DNA of 64,000 nucleotides, from NCBI RefSeq assembly GCF_035984545.1, contig NZ_JAXCHP010000001.1:682001-746000 (forward strand), in the 5' to 3' direction. Below the pieces are notes generated by a model. That model ran no database searches, was not told where the DNA came from, and saw only the letters and a list, made by a program, of their open reading frames with translations. The position numbers were made by a program, and so were the translations under genes. This document shows, piece after piece, positions 7,733-18,592 of the stretch. Numbering within the stretch: position 1 is the stretch's first letter; each line of letters starts with the position of its first letter. The stretch comes from Cryobacterium sp. GrIS_2_6. GTDB lineage: Bacteria; Actinomycetota; Actinomycetes; Actinomycetales; Microbacteriaceae.

Positions 7733-10378
7733 ATGATCCAGTCCTATCTGCGGAACGCAAGCGATGCGCCACGAGTGACCTTGCGTAGTCCCCTCCGGCG
7801 GCGGCCAAGGTGGCGCGCCTTCGGAACCGTGTCCGTGATGATGCTGTCCCTGGGATCGGTTCTCGGACTGTCAGTCCCGGCCCAAGCGGCGATCTCTGAC
7901 CCGCCGACCGTCGTCAGCTTTACTTTCGACGACGGCAACGCCGATCAGGTTGCGGCTCTGCCGATCCTCGAAGCTGCCAACATGCGAGGCACCTTCTATG
8001 TCCCAACCGGATGGGTCGGCGCCTCGGGTTATCTCAATTTGGCCCAGTTGACGGCACTCAAGAACAGCGGGCATGAGATCGGTGGCCACACGGTTAGCCA
8101 CCCGGATCTGGCGACCCTCCCAGCTGTTGAGGTCACCAAGCAAATCTGTCAGGGCCGTAACACCCTGGATTCCTGGGGCTTCCCGACTACTGACTTCGCA
8201 TACCCATACGCGAGTGTGACGCCGGCTATCGAAGCCGCGGTCAGCGCGTGCGGCTTCAACAGTGCCCGCAATCTGGGCGACACTTTCACGCGGTTCGGGG
8301 GTACCCCCGGTCTGTTCGCCGAGACGATCCCGCCCGCCGATGCCTTCCAGACTCGGGCGCCCGACGAAGTTGACTCGACGTGGACCCTCGCCGATCTGCA
8401 GAAGACCGTGACCGACGCCGAGACAAGCGGCGGCGGTTGGGTCCAACTGACATTTCACCACGTCTGCGACACGGCACCGGGCGTGTGCGACCCGCTGAAC
8501 CTGACGATCACCCCGACCCTGCTTCAACAATTCGTCAGCTGGCTCGCCGCCCGGGCACCCACTGCATCGGGATCCACCACCAACACGACGGTGAAGACAG
8601 TACAGCAGGTGATCGGCGGGGCTGTGAAGCCCTTGGTCGCGTCCACGAACACTTTCAGGGCGGCACCTGCCGCAGGCGTGAACGGCGTGATCAACCCGAG
8701 CCTCGAGACGGCGAGCAGTATTGTCACGGTTCCCGCACAGCCCCCCCAGTGCTGGCAGTCCGGCGGCTTCGGTATCAGCACGGCTACCCTCACGACGCTG
8801 GGCACGGCCGCCGAGGCGCATAGCGGGACAAAGGCCGAACAACTCGTGGTGACGGGCTTGGTCAGCGGTGACGCGAAGCTCGCCCTGATGCAGGACCTCG
8901 GCACCTGTGCACCGACCGCGACCCCCGGTCACACCTACTCATTGCGAGCTTGGTACAAGTCGACAGTGACCACCCAGTTCGACCTGTTCTACCGCAACGC
9001 AGTCGGAGGCTGGACCTACCAGACATCGAGCCCGCTGTTCGCTGCGGCCACCGCGTATACGCAGGCGGCCTGGACGACGCCGGTCGTGCCTGCCGGCGTC
9101 ACCGGGATCAGCTTCGGACTCAATTTGATCAGCAACGGCACGCTGGTGACCGATGACTACGCCCTGTATGACACCGTCGGGGCCCCTGCGACCGTGGTGA
9201 CGCCGGCCGTCCCGACCATCACAGGTGTTGCCGCGGTCCGACAGGTCCTCACCGCCGTTCCAGGAGCCTGGACCCCGGTTCCGATCGCCTTCACCTACCA
9301 GTGGTCGGTTGGAGGGGTCATCGTTCCCGGTGCAACCGCCGTGACGTATACACCCGTCCTCGCCGACCAGGGGAAGACCGTCACCGTGACAGTCACCGGC
9401 ACGGCGACCGGCCTTCCCGCGGTTTCCGCGACAAGCGTCGCGAGCGCCGCAGTGGCTGCGCCCGCCGCGGCGACGGCCACGCGGTTGTGGGGTCAGGATG
9501 CTTATGGCACGTCGGCCGCGATCTCGGCTGGCACGTTCCCGACGCCGGGTGTGCCGGTCGCGTACGTTGCGACGGGCGAGACCTACCAGGATGCATTGTC
9601 CGGTGCCGGTGCTGCCGGGGTGAACAAGGGTCCGGTACTGCTCGTCCAGCAGAATGGGATCCCGGGTGTCATCGCGGCGGAGCTTGCCCGGTTGAAGCCG
9701 GCTCGGATCGTGGTGCTCGGCGGTAATCTGGCTGTCTCGGATGGTGTCTTCGCGAGCCTCTCCGGGGTCGCGCCGACGACGCGGTTGTGGGGTCAGGATG
9801 CCTATGGCACGTCGGCCGCGATCTCCGCTGGCACGTTCCCGACGCCGGGTGTGCCGGTCGCGTACGTTGCGACGGGCGAGACCTACCAGGATGCATTGTC
9901 CGGTGCCGGTGCTGCCGGGGTGAACAAGGGTCCGGTACTGCTCGTCCAGCAGAATGGGATCCCGGGTGTCATCGCGGCGGAGCTTGCCCGGTTGAAGCCG
10001 GCTCGGATCGTGGTGCTCGGCGGTAATCTGGCTGTCTCGGATGGTGTCTTCGCGAGCCTCTCCGGGGTCGCGCCGACGACGCGGTTGTGGGGTCAGGATG
10101 CCTATGGCACGTCGGCCGCGATCTCCGCTGGCACGTTCCCGACGCCGGGTGTGCCGGTGGTCTACCTGGCCACGGGCGAGACCTACCAGGATGCATTGTC
10201 TGGTGCCGGTGCCGCCGGCGTCAACCAGGGACCGGTGCTCCTCGTCCAGCCCAACGGCATTCCCGCCGTCATCGCGGCTGAGCTCGCCCGGTTGAAGCCG
10301 GCCCGGATCGTGATTCTCGGCGGAAACCTCGCGGTGTCCGACGCGGTCATGGCCCAGTCGCTGGCCCTGGTCGGCTAG
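7733..10378 (+). CDS. secreted polysaccharide deacetylase with C-terminal cell-wall-binding repeats
   Basis: 881 aa modular exported protein. Residues 1-52 form a long signal peptide (Arg-rich start, hydrophobic core, VPAQA before the cut). A NodB deacetylase domain (about 55-290) has TFDDG and HTVSHP, the metal-binding Asp and the two His, plus FAYPYA. Residues ~310-480 look like a carbohydrate-binding beta-sandwich and ~490-575 an Ig-like domain with TYQWSVGG. From ~583 come three 100-residue cell-wall-binding type 2 repeats ([40 protein letters not shown]). ATG at 7733 follows GGAAG and gives a proper signal peptide. It probably acts on peptidoglycan or another surface glycan; the substrate is unknown. 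Confidence 0.85.
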   Translation: MIQSYLRNASDAPRVTLRSPLRRRPRWRAFGTVSVMMLSLGSVLGLSVPAQAAISDPPTVVSFTFDDGNADQVAALPILEAANMRGTFYVPTGWVGASGYLNLAQLTALKNSGHEIGGHTVSHPDLATLPAVEVTKQICQGRNTLDSWGFPTTDFAYPYASVTPAIEAAVSACGFNSARNLGDTFTRFGGTPGLFAETIPPADAFQTRAPDEVDSTWTLADLQKTVTDAETSGGGWVQLTFHHVCDTAPGVCDPLNLTITPTLLQQFVSWLAARAPTASGSTTNTTVKTVQQVIGGAVKPLVASTNTFRAAPAAGVNGVINPSLETASSIVTVPAQPPQCWQSGGFGISTATLTTLGTAAEAHSGTKAEQLVVTGLVSGDAKLALMQDLGTCAPTATPGHTYSLRAWYKSTVTTQFDLFYRNAVGGWTYQTSSPLFAAATAYTQAAWTTPVVPAGVTGISFGLNLISNGTLVTDDYALYDTVGAPATVVTPAVPTITGVAAVRQVLTAVPGAWTPVPIAFTYQWSVGGVIVPGATAVTYTPVLADQGKTVTVTVTGTATGLPAVSATSVASAAVAAPAAATATRLWGQDAYGTSAAISAGTFPTPGVPVAYVATGETYQDALSGAGAAGVNKGPVLLVQQNGIPGVIAAELARLKPARIVVLGGNLAVSDGVFASLSGVAPTTRLWGQDAYGTSAAISAGTFPTPGVPVAYVATGETYQDALSGAGAAGVNKGPVLLVQQNGIPGVIAAELARLKPARIVVLGGNLAVSDGVFASLSGVAPTTRLWGQDAYGTSAAISAGTFPTPGVPVVYLATGETYQDALSGAGAAGVNQGPVLLVQPNGIPAVIAAELARLKPARIVILGGNLAVSDAVMAQSLALVG
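9479..10376 (+). repeat. three tandem 300-bp units encoding cell-wall-binding repeats
   Basis: Unit 1 is 9479-9778, unit 2 9779-10078, unit 3 10079-10376. Units 1 and 2 differ at only two bases (9502 and 9826-type third-codon positions). Unit 3 matches unit 2 for its first 80 bases, then diverges from about 10159 at many synonymous sites while keeping the protein similar. This is a recent in-frame duplication or gene conversion on top of an older repeat. Confidence 0.93.
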
Positions 10379-10388
10379 ATCGCGCACG

Positions 10389-10418
10389 AAGGCCAGGCGG
10401 GAGACTCCGCCTGGCCTT
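10389..10418. terminator. terminator hairpin after the deacetylase gene
   Basis: A perfect 12-bp stem (AAGGCCAGGCGG / CCGCCTGGCCTT) with a six-base loop begins 10 nt after the stop codon and is followed by TTCG. It probably isolates the deacetylase gene from coaD. Confidence 0.75.
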
Positions 10419-10511
10419 TCGCGCGCGCTCACCGGCCGGCGAATTTGGCCTCCCAGCAGGGCGAATGCCGAGAGTGTGCCGCCCGGGGAGGCGCGAGACG
10501 TGCTCGCGGGT

Positions 10512-10517
10512 TAGGGT
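10512..10517 (+). promoter_or_regulatory. -10 box of coaD
   Basis: TAGGGT ends eight bases before the coaD ATG at 10525, which predicts a leaderless or one-base-leader transcript. Confidence 0.55.
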
Positions 10518-10524
10518 ATTGCGT

Positions 10525-11009
10525 ATGCGCAGGATCGCCGTTGTCCCTGGTTCATTCGACCCCGTCACGCTGGGTCACCTCGACGTGATCGAACGGGCGG
10601 CGGGCCTCTTCGATGAAGTGCACGTGCTCGTCGTGCACAACCCCGACAAGACGGCCCTCCTGCCGATCAGCCAGCGCGTCTCCCTTCTGCAGCGGGCGAT
10701 CGCAGACGCCGGGCTCCCGGACACCATCATCGTCGCTTCCTGGAGCATGGGCCTCCTCGTCGACTATTGCCTCGAGGTCGGGGCGAGCGTGCTCATCAAG
10801 GGCATCCGTTCCCAGGTCGACGTCGCATACGAGACACCGATGGCGATCGTGAACCGCAACCTCGCGGGCGTCGAGACCATCTTCATGCTGCCTGACCCGG
10901 CGAATGCGCACGTCTCCAGCTCCCTCGTGCGACAGGTCGCCGCGCTCGGCGGCGACATCGCGCCATACGTGCCCCGCGTCGTCGCGCAATACCTGCAAAA
11001 GGCACCCGT

Positions 11010-11013
<4 letters not shown>
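10525..11013 (+). CDS. coaD: phosphopantetheine adenylyltransferase
   Basis: Transfers AMP from ATP to 4'-phosphopantetheine, the penultimate step of coenzyme A synthesis. 162 aa, normal length. The nucleotidyltransferase signature is [14 protein letters not shown] with the TxGH motif; [12 protein letters not shown] and the C-terminal HVSSSLVRQ complete the active site. ATG at 10525 starts directly at the family N-terminus and fits the -10 box. The stop overlaps the GTG of the MoxR gene (GTGA). Confidence 0.96.
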
Positions 11014-12107
<1,094 letters not shown>

Positions 12108-12112
12108 CCGCC

Positions 12113-13597
12113 ATGTCTGCGCGGCGACCTCCCTCGCGGCCGGTTCGGTTTCCCCGGCTCACCCTCCGGGGCGGCGCCTTCCTCAGCGGGGGAGCGGTGC
12201 TGACGGTGGTGTCATTCTCGGAGAACCGGCGGGACCTGCTGTTCATCGCCCTCCTGCTGGTCTCGGTGCCGATCGTCGCCGGGCTGTCGGTGGCCCTCCG
12301 GCCCGTCCGGGTGCGCGTCGGCCGTGACTTCCGCCCCAACCTCGTCTCCGCGGGCGGGCAGACGACTGGGCTGCTCACTGTCGAAAACGTCGGGGTGCAG
12401 CCGCTTTCCGGGGTGCGCTGGCGCGAGACCGGCCCGATGGGGACGACGCCGATGCCCAGGGATCTCCCGTTGCCGCCGCTCTCCGGGCTCGGAGGCGGGT
12501 GGGGCCGCAGTGGCGGCTGGGACGGTTTCGGCGAGGGCCCCGACGCGGCCGCCCGAACCGTGCGCCTCGAGTGCCCGCTCCCGCCGCACGCGCGGGGACG
12601 GTACGAGTATGGGCCGGTCGTGCTCGCCCGGTCCGACCCGTTCGGACTCGTGATGGCGCGCTGGGCGGTCGGCGGCCGGCATGAACTGGTCGTGACTCCC
12701 CGGGTGACACCCCTTCCCGGCCGGGGGCTCGCGAGCATGCTCGGTGGGGGAGAAGCCCTCGAACGGCAGCGACTGCTCAACCAGAATTCGGACGAGCTGA
12801 TCGCTCGCGAGTACCGGCCAGGGGACTCGCTGCGCCGGGTGAATTGGCCGGCCACCGCACGCCACGGCGAGATCATGGTGCGGCAGGAGGAACACCGGAG
12901 TGACTCGGGGGTGCGGTTCGTGCTCGACACGCTCGCGCCCACCGAATCGGGCGATCGCGAGGTCGACCGGGCGCGGCGAGCGAGTGCGTTCGAGCTCGGG
13001 GTGGAAGTGGCGGCATCCGTCTGCACGCACCTGCTCGCAGCCGGATACCGGGTCGATGTCCTCGAGCTCGGCCCTGCCCAACTCGGAACTGCCCGGCTCG
13101 GCCGTACCTCGAACGGTGCCATGGCCGCAACCGATGCCGCACCACTCAGCGCGACCGGGCTCGGCGGCTCTCCCGTGGCCGGGAACGGTGCGGGAGGTGC
13201 GGTCGGGTCGGGAGATCCGATCTCCTATCGCGGATCCGGCGGCATTTCACACCTGCTCGAGGACCTCGCGGGCATCGTCCAGGTCCCTGCTGAAGCCAGG
13301 GACGCCGGCACCGGCGAACCCAATGGGCTCCTTACGCGCGCGCGCGTCGCCCGCGGGGCGCTCCCGACCTTCGCTGTACTCGGCGCCGGGGCCGGCCTCG
13401 ACCTGGCCGTTCTCGCCGCGCTCGCGGCACGTGCCCGGCCGGCGATCGCGTTCGTGCTCGAACCCGTGCCGACGGATGCCGCTGAGCGGCTCAGGGAGGC
13501 CGGCTGGCGGTGCGTACCGGTGCGTTCGGCTATCGCACTGCCCGAAGTATGGCTCGACGCCGTCGGCGGGAGGGGGGCGCTGCATGAGCCTGCGTGA
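12113..13597 (+). CDS. DUF58 domain protein
   Basis: 494 aa. Two hydrophobic segments near the N-terminus (about residues 18-60) suggest membrane attachment. The DUF58 signature is EYRPGDSLRRVNWPATARHGE at about residues 230-250 (shown here as its key residues R-P-G-D and R-x-x-N-W). The C-terminal part resembles a divergent VWA-like fold interrupted by a Gly/Ala/Ser-rich insert (about 330-380). It sits five nt after the MoxR gene and overlaps the transglutaminase gene by 14 nt, so the three are translationally linked. The biochemical role is not established for the family. Confidence 0.85.
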   Translation: MSARRPPSRPVRFPRLTLRGGAFLSGGAVLTVVSFSENRRDLLFIALLLVSVPIVAGLSVALRPVRVRVGRDFRPNLVSAGGQTTGLLTVENVGVQPLSGVRWRETGPMGTTPMPRDLPLPPLSGLGGGWGRSGGWDGFGEGPDAAARTVRLECPLPPHARGRYEYGPVVLARSDPFGLVMARWAVGGRHELVVTPRVTPLPGRGLASMLGGGEALERQRLLNQNSDELIAREYRPGDSLRRVNWPATARHGEIMVRQEEHRSDSGVRFVLDTLAPTESGDREVDRARRASAFELGVEVAASVCTHLLAAGYRVDVLELGPAQLGTARLGRTSNGAMAATDAAPLSATGLGGSPVAGNGAGGAVGSGDPISYRGSGGISHLLEDLAGIVQVPAEARDAGTGEPNGLLTRARVARGALPTFAVLGAGAGLDLAVLAALAARARPAIAFVLEPVPTDAAERLREAGWRCVPVRSAIALPEVWLDAVGGRGALHEPA

Positions 13598-15983
13598 ACG
13601 GATCCTGCCAGAGCGAACGATGCCGGCCAGGCCGTCGCCGCGACCGGAAACGCCTGGCCGCCGGAGAACAGAGAAGCGCTTCTCCGGCTCCCGCTGGCCC
13701 GTGACCGGTGCGCTCGCGCTGCTCCTTCTCGTCGGGATGACCGCGCTGGGTCCTCTCCTGCAGGGCACCGGCTGGTGGTGGCTGATGGCGGTCGAAGCGG
13801 GAGCCGTCTTCGTCGTCTCCGCGGGCATCCGCTTGCTCGGCCCCAGGCCCTGGGTCGTCCCACTCGCCGGTGCCGCCGTGATCGTCGGGAGCGTCACCCT
13901 GCTCTTCGGCGGCGGAACAGGGCTGCTCTGGCTCGTGCCGACCGGCGATACGATCGACCGGTTCCGCACCCTCGTCGAATCGGGGATCGCCTCGGTGCAG
14001 TCCCAGGGCACCCCGGCTGATCCCGTGACCGGCATCCTGTTCCTGCTCTGCATCGGGGCCGGTGTGATCGCGGTGCTCATGGACGCCCTCGCGATCACCC
14101 TGCGGGCGCCGGCGCTCGCTGGGCTGCCCGTACTGGTGCCTGTCGGCGTGCCAGGATTCATCCTCGACAACGGTGCGGAGAAACTGACCCTCGTGCTCAC
14201 GGCCACGGCATTCCTGCTGCTGCTGCGGATCGACGTCCTCGGCCGGCGCGGCGGGGTCACAGCGGGAACGGGCGAGAGCATCGGGACCGCCGGCTCTCGT
14301 GGGCCTGCCGGGCGGGGCTGGCCCGTCACCGGGGCCTTCCTGGTCGGCGGGCTCGGCATCGTCACGGCGCTCGTGCTCAGCATCGCGGTTCCCAACCTGC
14401 CCGGCGACGGGCGCGTCGGCGGCCGGGCCACCGGTCCGCTTCTCTTCGGCGACGGCGTGAGCGCCATGGTCAACCTCGGGCAGGATCTCCGGAGTTCGCA
14501 GGCCGGCGCCGCACTGCACTACCGGACGAGTGCCGCTCAGCCGCCCTACCTCAAGCTGCTCACCCTGGATCGGTTCGTCGGGCCGAGCTGGACCGCTCGC
14601 CTCGAGCCGACCAACACCGGGAACACCGTCGACGCAATCGACCGGCCGCCGGGGCTCTCCGCCCAGGTCGCCACGACGGAGGAGTCCACCCAGGTCGTCA
14701 TCGACGGGGTTGCCTCGGCCTGGCTGCCCACCCCTGGCGCGGCCACGAAGGTATCCGGGCTCGTCGGCGACTGGTACTGGAACGGGCCCACCGGGACGAT
14801 TTCGAGCACGAACAGCAGTACCCGGGGCCAGGAGTACACCGTCACCTCCCTCGCCCTCGAGCCCACTCCGGAGCAGCTTCGCGCAGCGACGGGCCGATAC
14901 CCGGTCAGCGTCGAGTCGAGCCTTCGCCTGCCACGGAACAGCCCCCTGATCATCGAGCAGACCGCTCGCGCGGTGACATCGGGAACGACGACGCCGTATG
15001 ACGCTGCCGTCGCCCTGCAGGAGTACCTGAGGGGGAGCGAGTTCACCTACGACACGACCGCACCGGTCGAGGACGGCTATGACGGCGGCGGGGTCGACGT
15101 GGTCGGTACCTTCCTTGAGGTCAAGCGCGGTTACTGCGTGCATTTCGCCTCCGCGATGGCGGTGATGGCCCGCTCGCTCGGCATCCCGGCGCGCATCGCG
15201 ATCGGCTATCTTCCCGGTTCCCGCTCCTCGGACTTCATCGAGGGCAGGGACCGTTTCAACGTCGACGCCCACGACCTGCACTCGTGGCCGGAGCTGTACT
15301 TCACCGGCATCGGCTGGTTGCCGTTCGAACCCACCCCCGGGCGCGGGACCGTTCCGAGCTACACGCAGCCGGCCGGTCAGTCCACCCCACTCAGTGGCAC
15401 GGTGGGCGGTGCGCCGTCGTCCGCGCCGCGCCCGTTCGACGACCCCGGCCAGGCCCTGTCGACGGGAAGCGGAGCCGCGAAGACGCCCGGGAACGATGCC
15501 GGCACGCCCGGACGCGTTGCGCTCATCCTCGGAGCGCTCGTCGTCATACTCGCCGCTCCGGGTGGTATTCGCCTGCTTCGGAGCAGGCGACGGCGCAGGG
15601 ACCTCGCCAGGGGCGCGGCCGGGGGCGCCGAAGCGTGGCGGGAGCTCGTCGACACGGCCGTCGACTTCGGGGTCGGCGTGCGCGCCACGGAGACGCCCCG
15701 GGAATTCGCGGCGCGGATCGGCGCCCTGCCGGGCCTCACCGGCACCGGTGGGGCGGCAGCCGGTGCAGCACTTGCCCGGTTGCTCGCCGCGGCCGAGCGA
15801 CACCGGTACGGCCGCCCGGCCGCAGGGGCGCCGCAACCGGCGCTCCTCGGCGACCTCGACACGGTCTCGACGAGGATCAGCGTGGGTGCGAGCACGGCTG
15901 GGCGCTGGCGTGCGCGCCTCCTTCCCGCGTCCCTGTGGCTCTTCCTCGGCGAACGGGGGCGCGCACCCGTCACGGACGCGTAG
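13584..15983 (+). CDS. membrane protein with transglutaminase-like domain
   Basis: 799 aa. The N-terminal third has about six membrane segments (for example LALLLLVGMTALG, VPLAGAAVIVGSVTLLFGGG). An extracytoplasmic transglutaminase-like core lies near residues 510-590: RGYCVHFASAMAVMARSLG carries the nucleophile Cys and DAHDLHSWPELYF the His and Asp. It is followed by a Pro/Ser/Thr-rich linker, one more membrane segment (VALILGALVVILAAPGG) and a basic cytoplasmic tail with DUF4129-like WRELVDTAVDFGV. ATG at 13584 overlaps the DUF58 stop. Its TAG stop is part of the next promoter. Partner substrates are unknown. Confidence 0.87.
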   Translation: MSLRERILPERTMPARPSPRPETPGRRRTEKRFSGSRWPVTGALALLLLVGMTALGPLLQGTGWWWLMAVEAGAVFVVSAGIRLLGPRPWVVPLAGAAVIVGSVTLLFGGGTGLLWLVPTGDTIDRFRTLVESGIASVQSQGTPADPVTGILFLLCIGAGVIAVLMDALAITLRAPALAGLPVLVPVGVPGFILDNGAEKLTLVLTATAFLLLLRIDVLGRRGGVTAGTGESIGTAGSRGPAGRGWPVTGAFLVGGLGIVTALVLSIAVPNLPGDGRVGGRATGPLLFGDGVSAMVNLGQDLRSSQAGAALHYRTSAAQPPYLKLLTLDRFVGPSWTARLEPTNTGNTVDAIDRPPGLSAQVATTEESTQVVIDGVASAWLPTPGAATKVSGLVGDWYWNGPTGTISSTNSSTRGQEYTVTSLALEPTPEQLRAATGRYPVSVESSLRLPRNSPLIIEQTARAVTSGTTTPYDAAVALQEYLRGSEFTYDTTAPVEDGYDGGGVDVVGTFLEVKRGYCVHFASAMAVMARSLGIPARIAIGYLPGSRSSDFIEGRDRFNVDAHDLHSWPELYFTGIGWLPFEPTPGRGTVPSYTQPAGQSTPLSGTVGGAPSSAPRPFDDPGQALSTGSGAAKTPGNDAGTPGRVALILGALVVILAAPGGIRLLRSRRRRRDLARGAAGGAEAWRELVDTAVDFGVGVRATETPREFAARIGALPGLTGTGGAAAGAALARLLAAAERHRYGRPAAGAPQPALLGDLDTVSTRISVGASTAGRWRARLLPASLWLFLGERGRAPVTDA

Positions 15984-15986
15984 AAT
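15981..15986 (+). promoter_or_regulatory. -10 box of the DUF177-rpmF transcript
   Basis: TAGAAT, whose TAG is the stop codon of the transglutaminase gene. The predicted start (about 15993) is two bases before the DUF177 GTG. Confidence 0.5.
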
Positions 15987-15994
15987 CTCCCCCC

Positions 15995-16570
15995 GTGACC
16001 AAGTTGCAGAAGACCCCGTACAAGGTCGACGTGCGTGACCTCATCAATCGCCCCGGCACCATGCGTGAGCGCCACATCGACCTCACCGTTCCCGACGACC
16101 TCGGCGAGGGACTCGTTGCCGTCAAGGCCGGGTCGACGCTCGACGTCAACATCCGCCTGGAGACCCTGCACGAGAGCCTTCTGGTGTCCGCGCAGATCTC
16201 CGGAATCGCGTCCGGCGAGTGCGGAAGATGCCTGATTGACATCGACTTGCCTGTCCGAGTCGAGTTTCACGAGGTTTTCGCGTACTCTCTTGATGAAGCT
16301 TATGAGTGTGCGGTTGTCGAGGACCATGTGGATCTTGAACCGCTCATCAGGGATGCAGTGGTTCTGTCACTGCCTTTCCAGCCGGTCTGCCGGCAGGATT
16401 GCCCGGGTCTCGACCCCGAGACCGGGCAGCGGCTTGCCGTTTCCCCTGAATTCGAACCAGAACAGATGCGCGATCCCCGGTGGGCAGCGCTTGTGAATTT
16501 CCAGGCTTCCGAAAGCATCGGCACGGATGAAGACATCCGCGCTGAAACGGATAGAAGAGAAGAGAAGTAG
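15995..16570 (+). CDS. DUF177 (YceD-like) protein
   Basis: 191 aa. A typical actinobacterial YceD: N-terminal [15 protein letters not shown], central [22 protein letters not shown] with a CxxC, then [14 protein letters not shown] with two more Cys that may bind metal, and an acidic tail. Directly followed by rpmF with two nt between; this yceD-rpmF pair is widely conserved, and YceD has been linked to rRNA accumulation in other bacteria. GTG at 15995 fits the -10 box two bases further out than a pure leaderless start. Confidence 0.88.
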   Translation: MTKLQKTPYKVDVRDLINRPGTMRERHIDLTVPDDLGEGLVAVKAGSTLDVNIRLETLHESLLVSAQISGIASGECGRCLIDIDLPVRVEFHEVFAYSLDEAYECAVVEDHVDLEPLIRDAVVLSLPFQPVCRQDCPGLDPETGQRLAVSPEFEPEQMRDPRWAALVNFQASESIGTDEDIRAETDRREEK

Positions 16571-16572
16571 TC

Positions 16573-16776
16573 ATGGCAGTCCCGAAGCGCAAGCAATCAC
16601 GCTCCAACACCCGCTCACGTCGTTCCTGCTGGAAGGCCGAAGCCCCCACCCTGGTCAAGACCATGGAAAACGGCAAAGTCGTCTACAGCCTCCCGCACCG
16701 CGCCAAGGTCGTCACCGACACCGCCGGAACCGCGATGTTCATGGAATACAAGGGCCGCAAGGTCGCCGACATTTAA
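16573..16776 (+). CDS. rpmF: 50S ribosomal protein L32
   Basis: 67 aa, zinc-free type in part: [18 protein letters not shown] is the universal L32 N-terminus. Only one Cys (RRSCWKAE) is kept of the usual zinc-binding set, so this is a Cys-poor (C-) paralogue of the kind that does not need zinc. Starts two bases after the DUF177 stop; the purine run AGAAGAGAAG upstream can serve as ribosome binding site. Confidence 0.96.
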   Translation: MAVPKRKQSRSNTRSRRSCWKAEAPTLVKTMENGKVVYSLPHRAKVVTDTAGTAMFMEYKGRKVADI

Positions 16777-16881
16777 TTCGGCGATGCACACGCCCCAGGT
16801 ACCGCTCCTCCGACGGATGCCGCGTCTTCTGACCCGGAACATCCGCTCGTCGCGTCGCGGTACCGTCGGGGCGGTCGCCGT

Positions 16882-17601
16882 ATGACCGGGCACGCTGCAG
16901 CCGGTCACCCGATGACCGGCGCGGAGGCCGACCCCTCGGTCCTCGTTTCCGCGCTCGGCGTGCAGATCGACGAGAGCCTGCTTCGGCTGGCGCTCACCCA
17001 TCGGTCCTTCGCGTACGAAAACGGCGGAGCGCCCACGAACGAGCGACTGGAATTCCTCGGCGACTCGATCCTGGGCCAGGCCGTCACGGTCATGCTCTAC
17101 CGCACGTATCCGCTGCTCGACGAGGGCGACCTGGCCAAGCGCCGGGCCAGCCTGGTCTCGAGTGTCGCCCTCGCTGAAATCGCCAGGGGTCTCGGCCTCG
17201 GTGCCTATGTGCGGCTCGGGCGTGGCGAGATCCTCACGGGTGGTCGCGACAAGTCGTCGATCCTCGCCGATACCGTCGAGGCGCTCATCGGCGCCGTCTA
17301 CCTCGACACGGGTCCAGACGCCGCCACGGCTTTCGTGCTGCGGCTGATAGCGCCGATGCTCAACGACCCTGGTCACTTCGGAGTCTCGATGGATCCGAAG
17401 ACGAGCCTGCAGGAAGCGGCAGCCCGGCTCGACGCCGGCGTCCCCGTCTACGCGATCGCCGAGAGCGGCCCCGACCACTCCAAGGTGTTCATCGCGACCG
17501 TGACCGTCGGCATCGTCGTCGCAACGGGAGAAGGCACCAGCAAGAAGCACGCCGAGATGGCCGCCGCCCTCGAGGCGTGGAACCGGCTCGTCCCGCGCTG
17601 A
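16882..17601 (+). CDS. rnc: ribonuclease III
   Basis: Cleaves double-stranded RNA in rRNA and mRNA processing. 239 aa. The catalytic signature NERLEFLGDSILG is at about residues 53-65 and the second acidic cluster DTVEALIGAVYLD follows; the C-terminal double-stranded RNA-binding domain begins DPKTSLQEAAARL and ends GTSKKHAEMAAALEAW. Start could be ATG 16882 or ATG 16912; the first is kept because a TACCGT box at 16861-16866 predicts a short leader. mutM follows after 69 nt. Confidence 0.95.
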   Translation: MTGHAAAGHPMTGAEADPSVLVSALGVQIDESLLRLALTHRSFAYENGGAPTNERLEFLGDSILGQAVTVMLYRTYPLLDEGDLAKRRASLVSSVALAEIARGLGLGAYVRLGRGEILTGGRDKSSILADTVEALIGAVYLDTGPDAATAFVLRLIAPMLNDPGHFGVSMDPKTSLQEAAARLDAGVPVYAIAESGPDHSKVFIATVTVGIVVATGEGTSKKHAEMAAALEAWNRLVPR

Positions 17602-17670
17602 CCGGGCCGATGTCCGCTCGACTGATTCCCGCGCATCCGACCGCACCACCACCATCGTCTGGACGGTTCC

Positions 17671-18576
17671 TTGCCAGAACTTCCTGAGGTCGAGGTGGTG
17701 CGCGCGGGCGTCGAACCCGCCGTGACCGGTGCTCGCGTCACCGCCGTCGAGGTGTTCGAGCCACGCTCCCTCCGCAGGCACGACCCCCTGACCGGCCCGT
17801 TCGCCCCGCAGCTCGAGGGGCACTGCCTGCTCGGCGCCGTCCGCCGCGGCAAATTCCTCTGGCTGCCGATCGACACCGGACGCGCCCTCGTGATCCACCT
17901 CGGCATGAGCGGCCAGGTCCTGCTCCGGGATCCGGGCTCGGAGGCAGACCGTCAGTTGCGCATCCGCCTGCACCTCGAACACCCCGACCACGGGGAACTG
18001 TGGCTCAACTTCGCCGACCAGCGGATCTTCGGCAGCATGGCGATAGACCGGATGCAGCCCACCGGCGACGGACTGCCCGGAGGGTACGCCGGGGCGGGCA
18101 CGGGTGCGTGGAGCGGGCTGATCCCCGACCAGGTCGCCCACATCGCCCGCGACCTCATCGACCCGGACTTCGGAACGGATGCCGCCCTCGCCGCCCTGGC
18201 CCGGCGCGGTTCAGGGATCAAGCGGGTGCTGCTCGACCAGACCTGGGTCAGCGGCATCGGGAACATCTACGCGGACGAAGCCCTGTTCGCGGCCGGACTG
18301 CACTACGAGCAGCCGGCGTCGTCCCTGTCACGAGCCGAAGGCATCCGGTTGCTCGACGCCGTGCGCACCGTGCTGCTGCGCGCCCTCGCCGAGGGCGGCA
18401 CGAGCTTCGATGCGCACTATGTGAACGTCAACGGCCAGTCCGGTTACTTCTCGCACAGCCTCGCCGTCTACGGCAAGCAGGGCACCGCGTGCCCGCGGTG
18501 CGGAACCCTCCTCGTGCGCGAGCAGTTCATGAACAGGTCCTCTCATCTCTGCCCGGTCTGCCAGCGCCTCCGCTGA
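17671..18576 (+). CDS. mutM: formamidopyrimidine-DNA glycosylase
   Basis: Removes oxidised purines (8-oxoG, Fapy) in base-excision repair. The catalytic N-terminal proline follows the start directly (M-PELPEVEVVR), which fixes TTG at 17671. Other features: KGKF-type loop as RRGKFLWLPI, HLGMSGQ, H2TH region IKRVLLDQTWVSGIGNIYADE, and a C-terminal zinc finger CPRCGTL..CPVCQ. 301 aa, normal. Convergent with the GNAT gene 16 nt away. Confidence 0.96.
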   Translation: MPELPEVEVVRAGVEPAVTGARVTAVEVFEPRSLRRHDPLTGPFAPQLEGHCLLGAVRRGKFLWLPIDTGRALVIHLGMSGQVLLRDPGSEADRQLRIRLHLEHPDHGELWLNFADQRIFGSMAIDRMQPTGDGLPGGYAGAGTGAWSGLIPDQVAHIARDLIDPDFGTDAALAALARRGSGIKRVLLDQTWVSGIGNIYADEALFAAGLHYEQPASSLSRAEGIRLLDAVRTVLLRALAEGGTSFDAHYVNVNGQSGYFSHSLAVYGKQGTACPRCGTLLVREQFMNRSSHLCPVCQRLR

Positions 18577-18592
18577 CCGAATCAATCAGGGT

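Noticed and set aside
9479..10376. CRISPR-like array
   Set aside because: The 300-bp units are coding and contiguous with no spacers.
12900..13583. Long open frame upstream of the transglutaminase start
   Set aside because: It is the alternate frame of the DUF58 gene; the Arg/Pro/Ser composition is typical of GC-rich shadows.
16573..16776. rpmF as a pseudogene because zinc ligands are missing
   Set aside because: Cys-poor L32 forms are normal paralogues; the frame is intact and length is normal.
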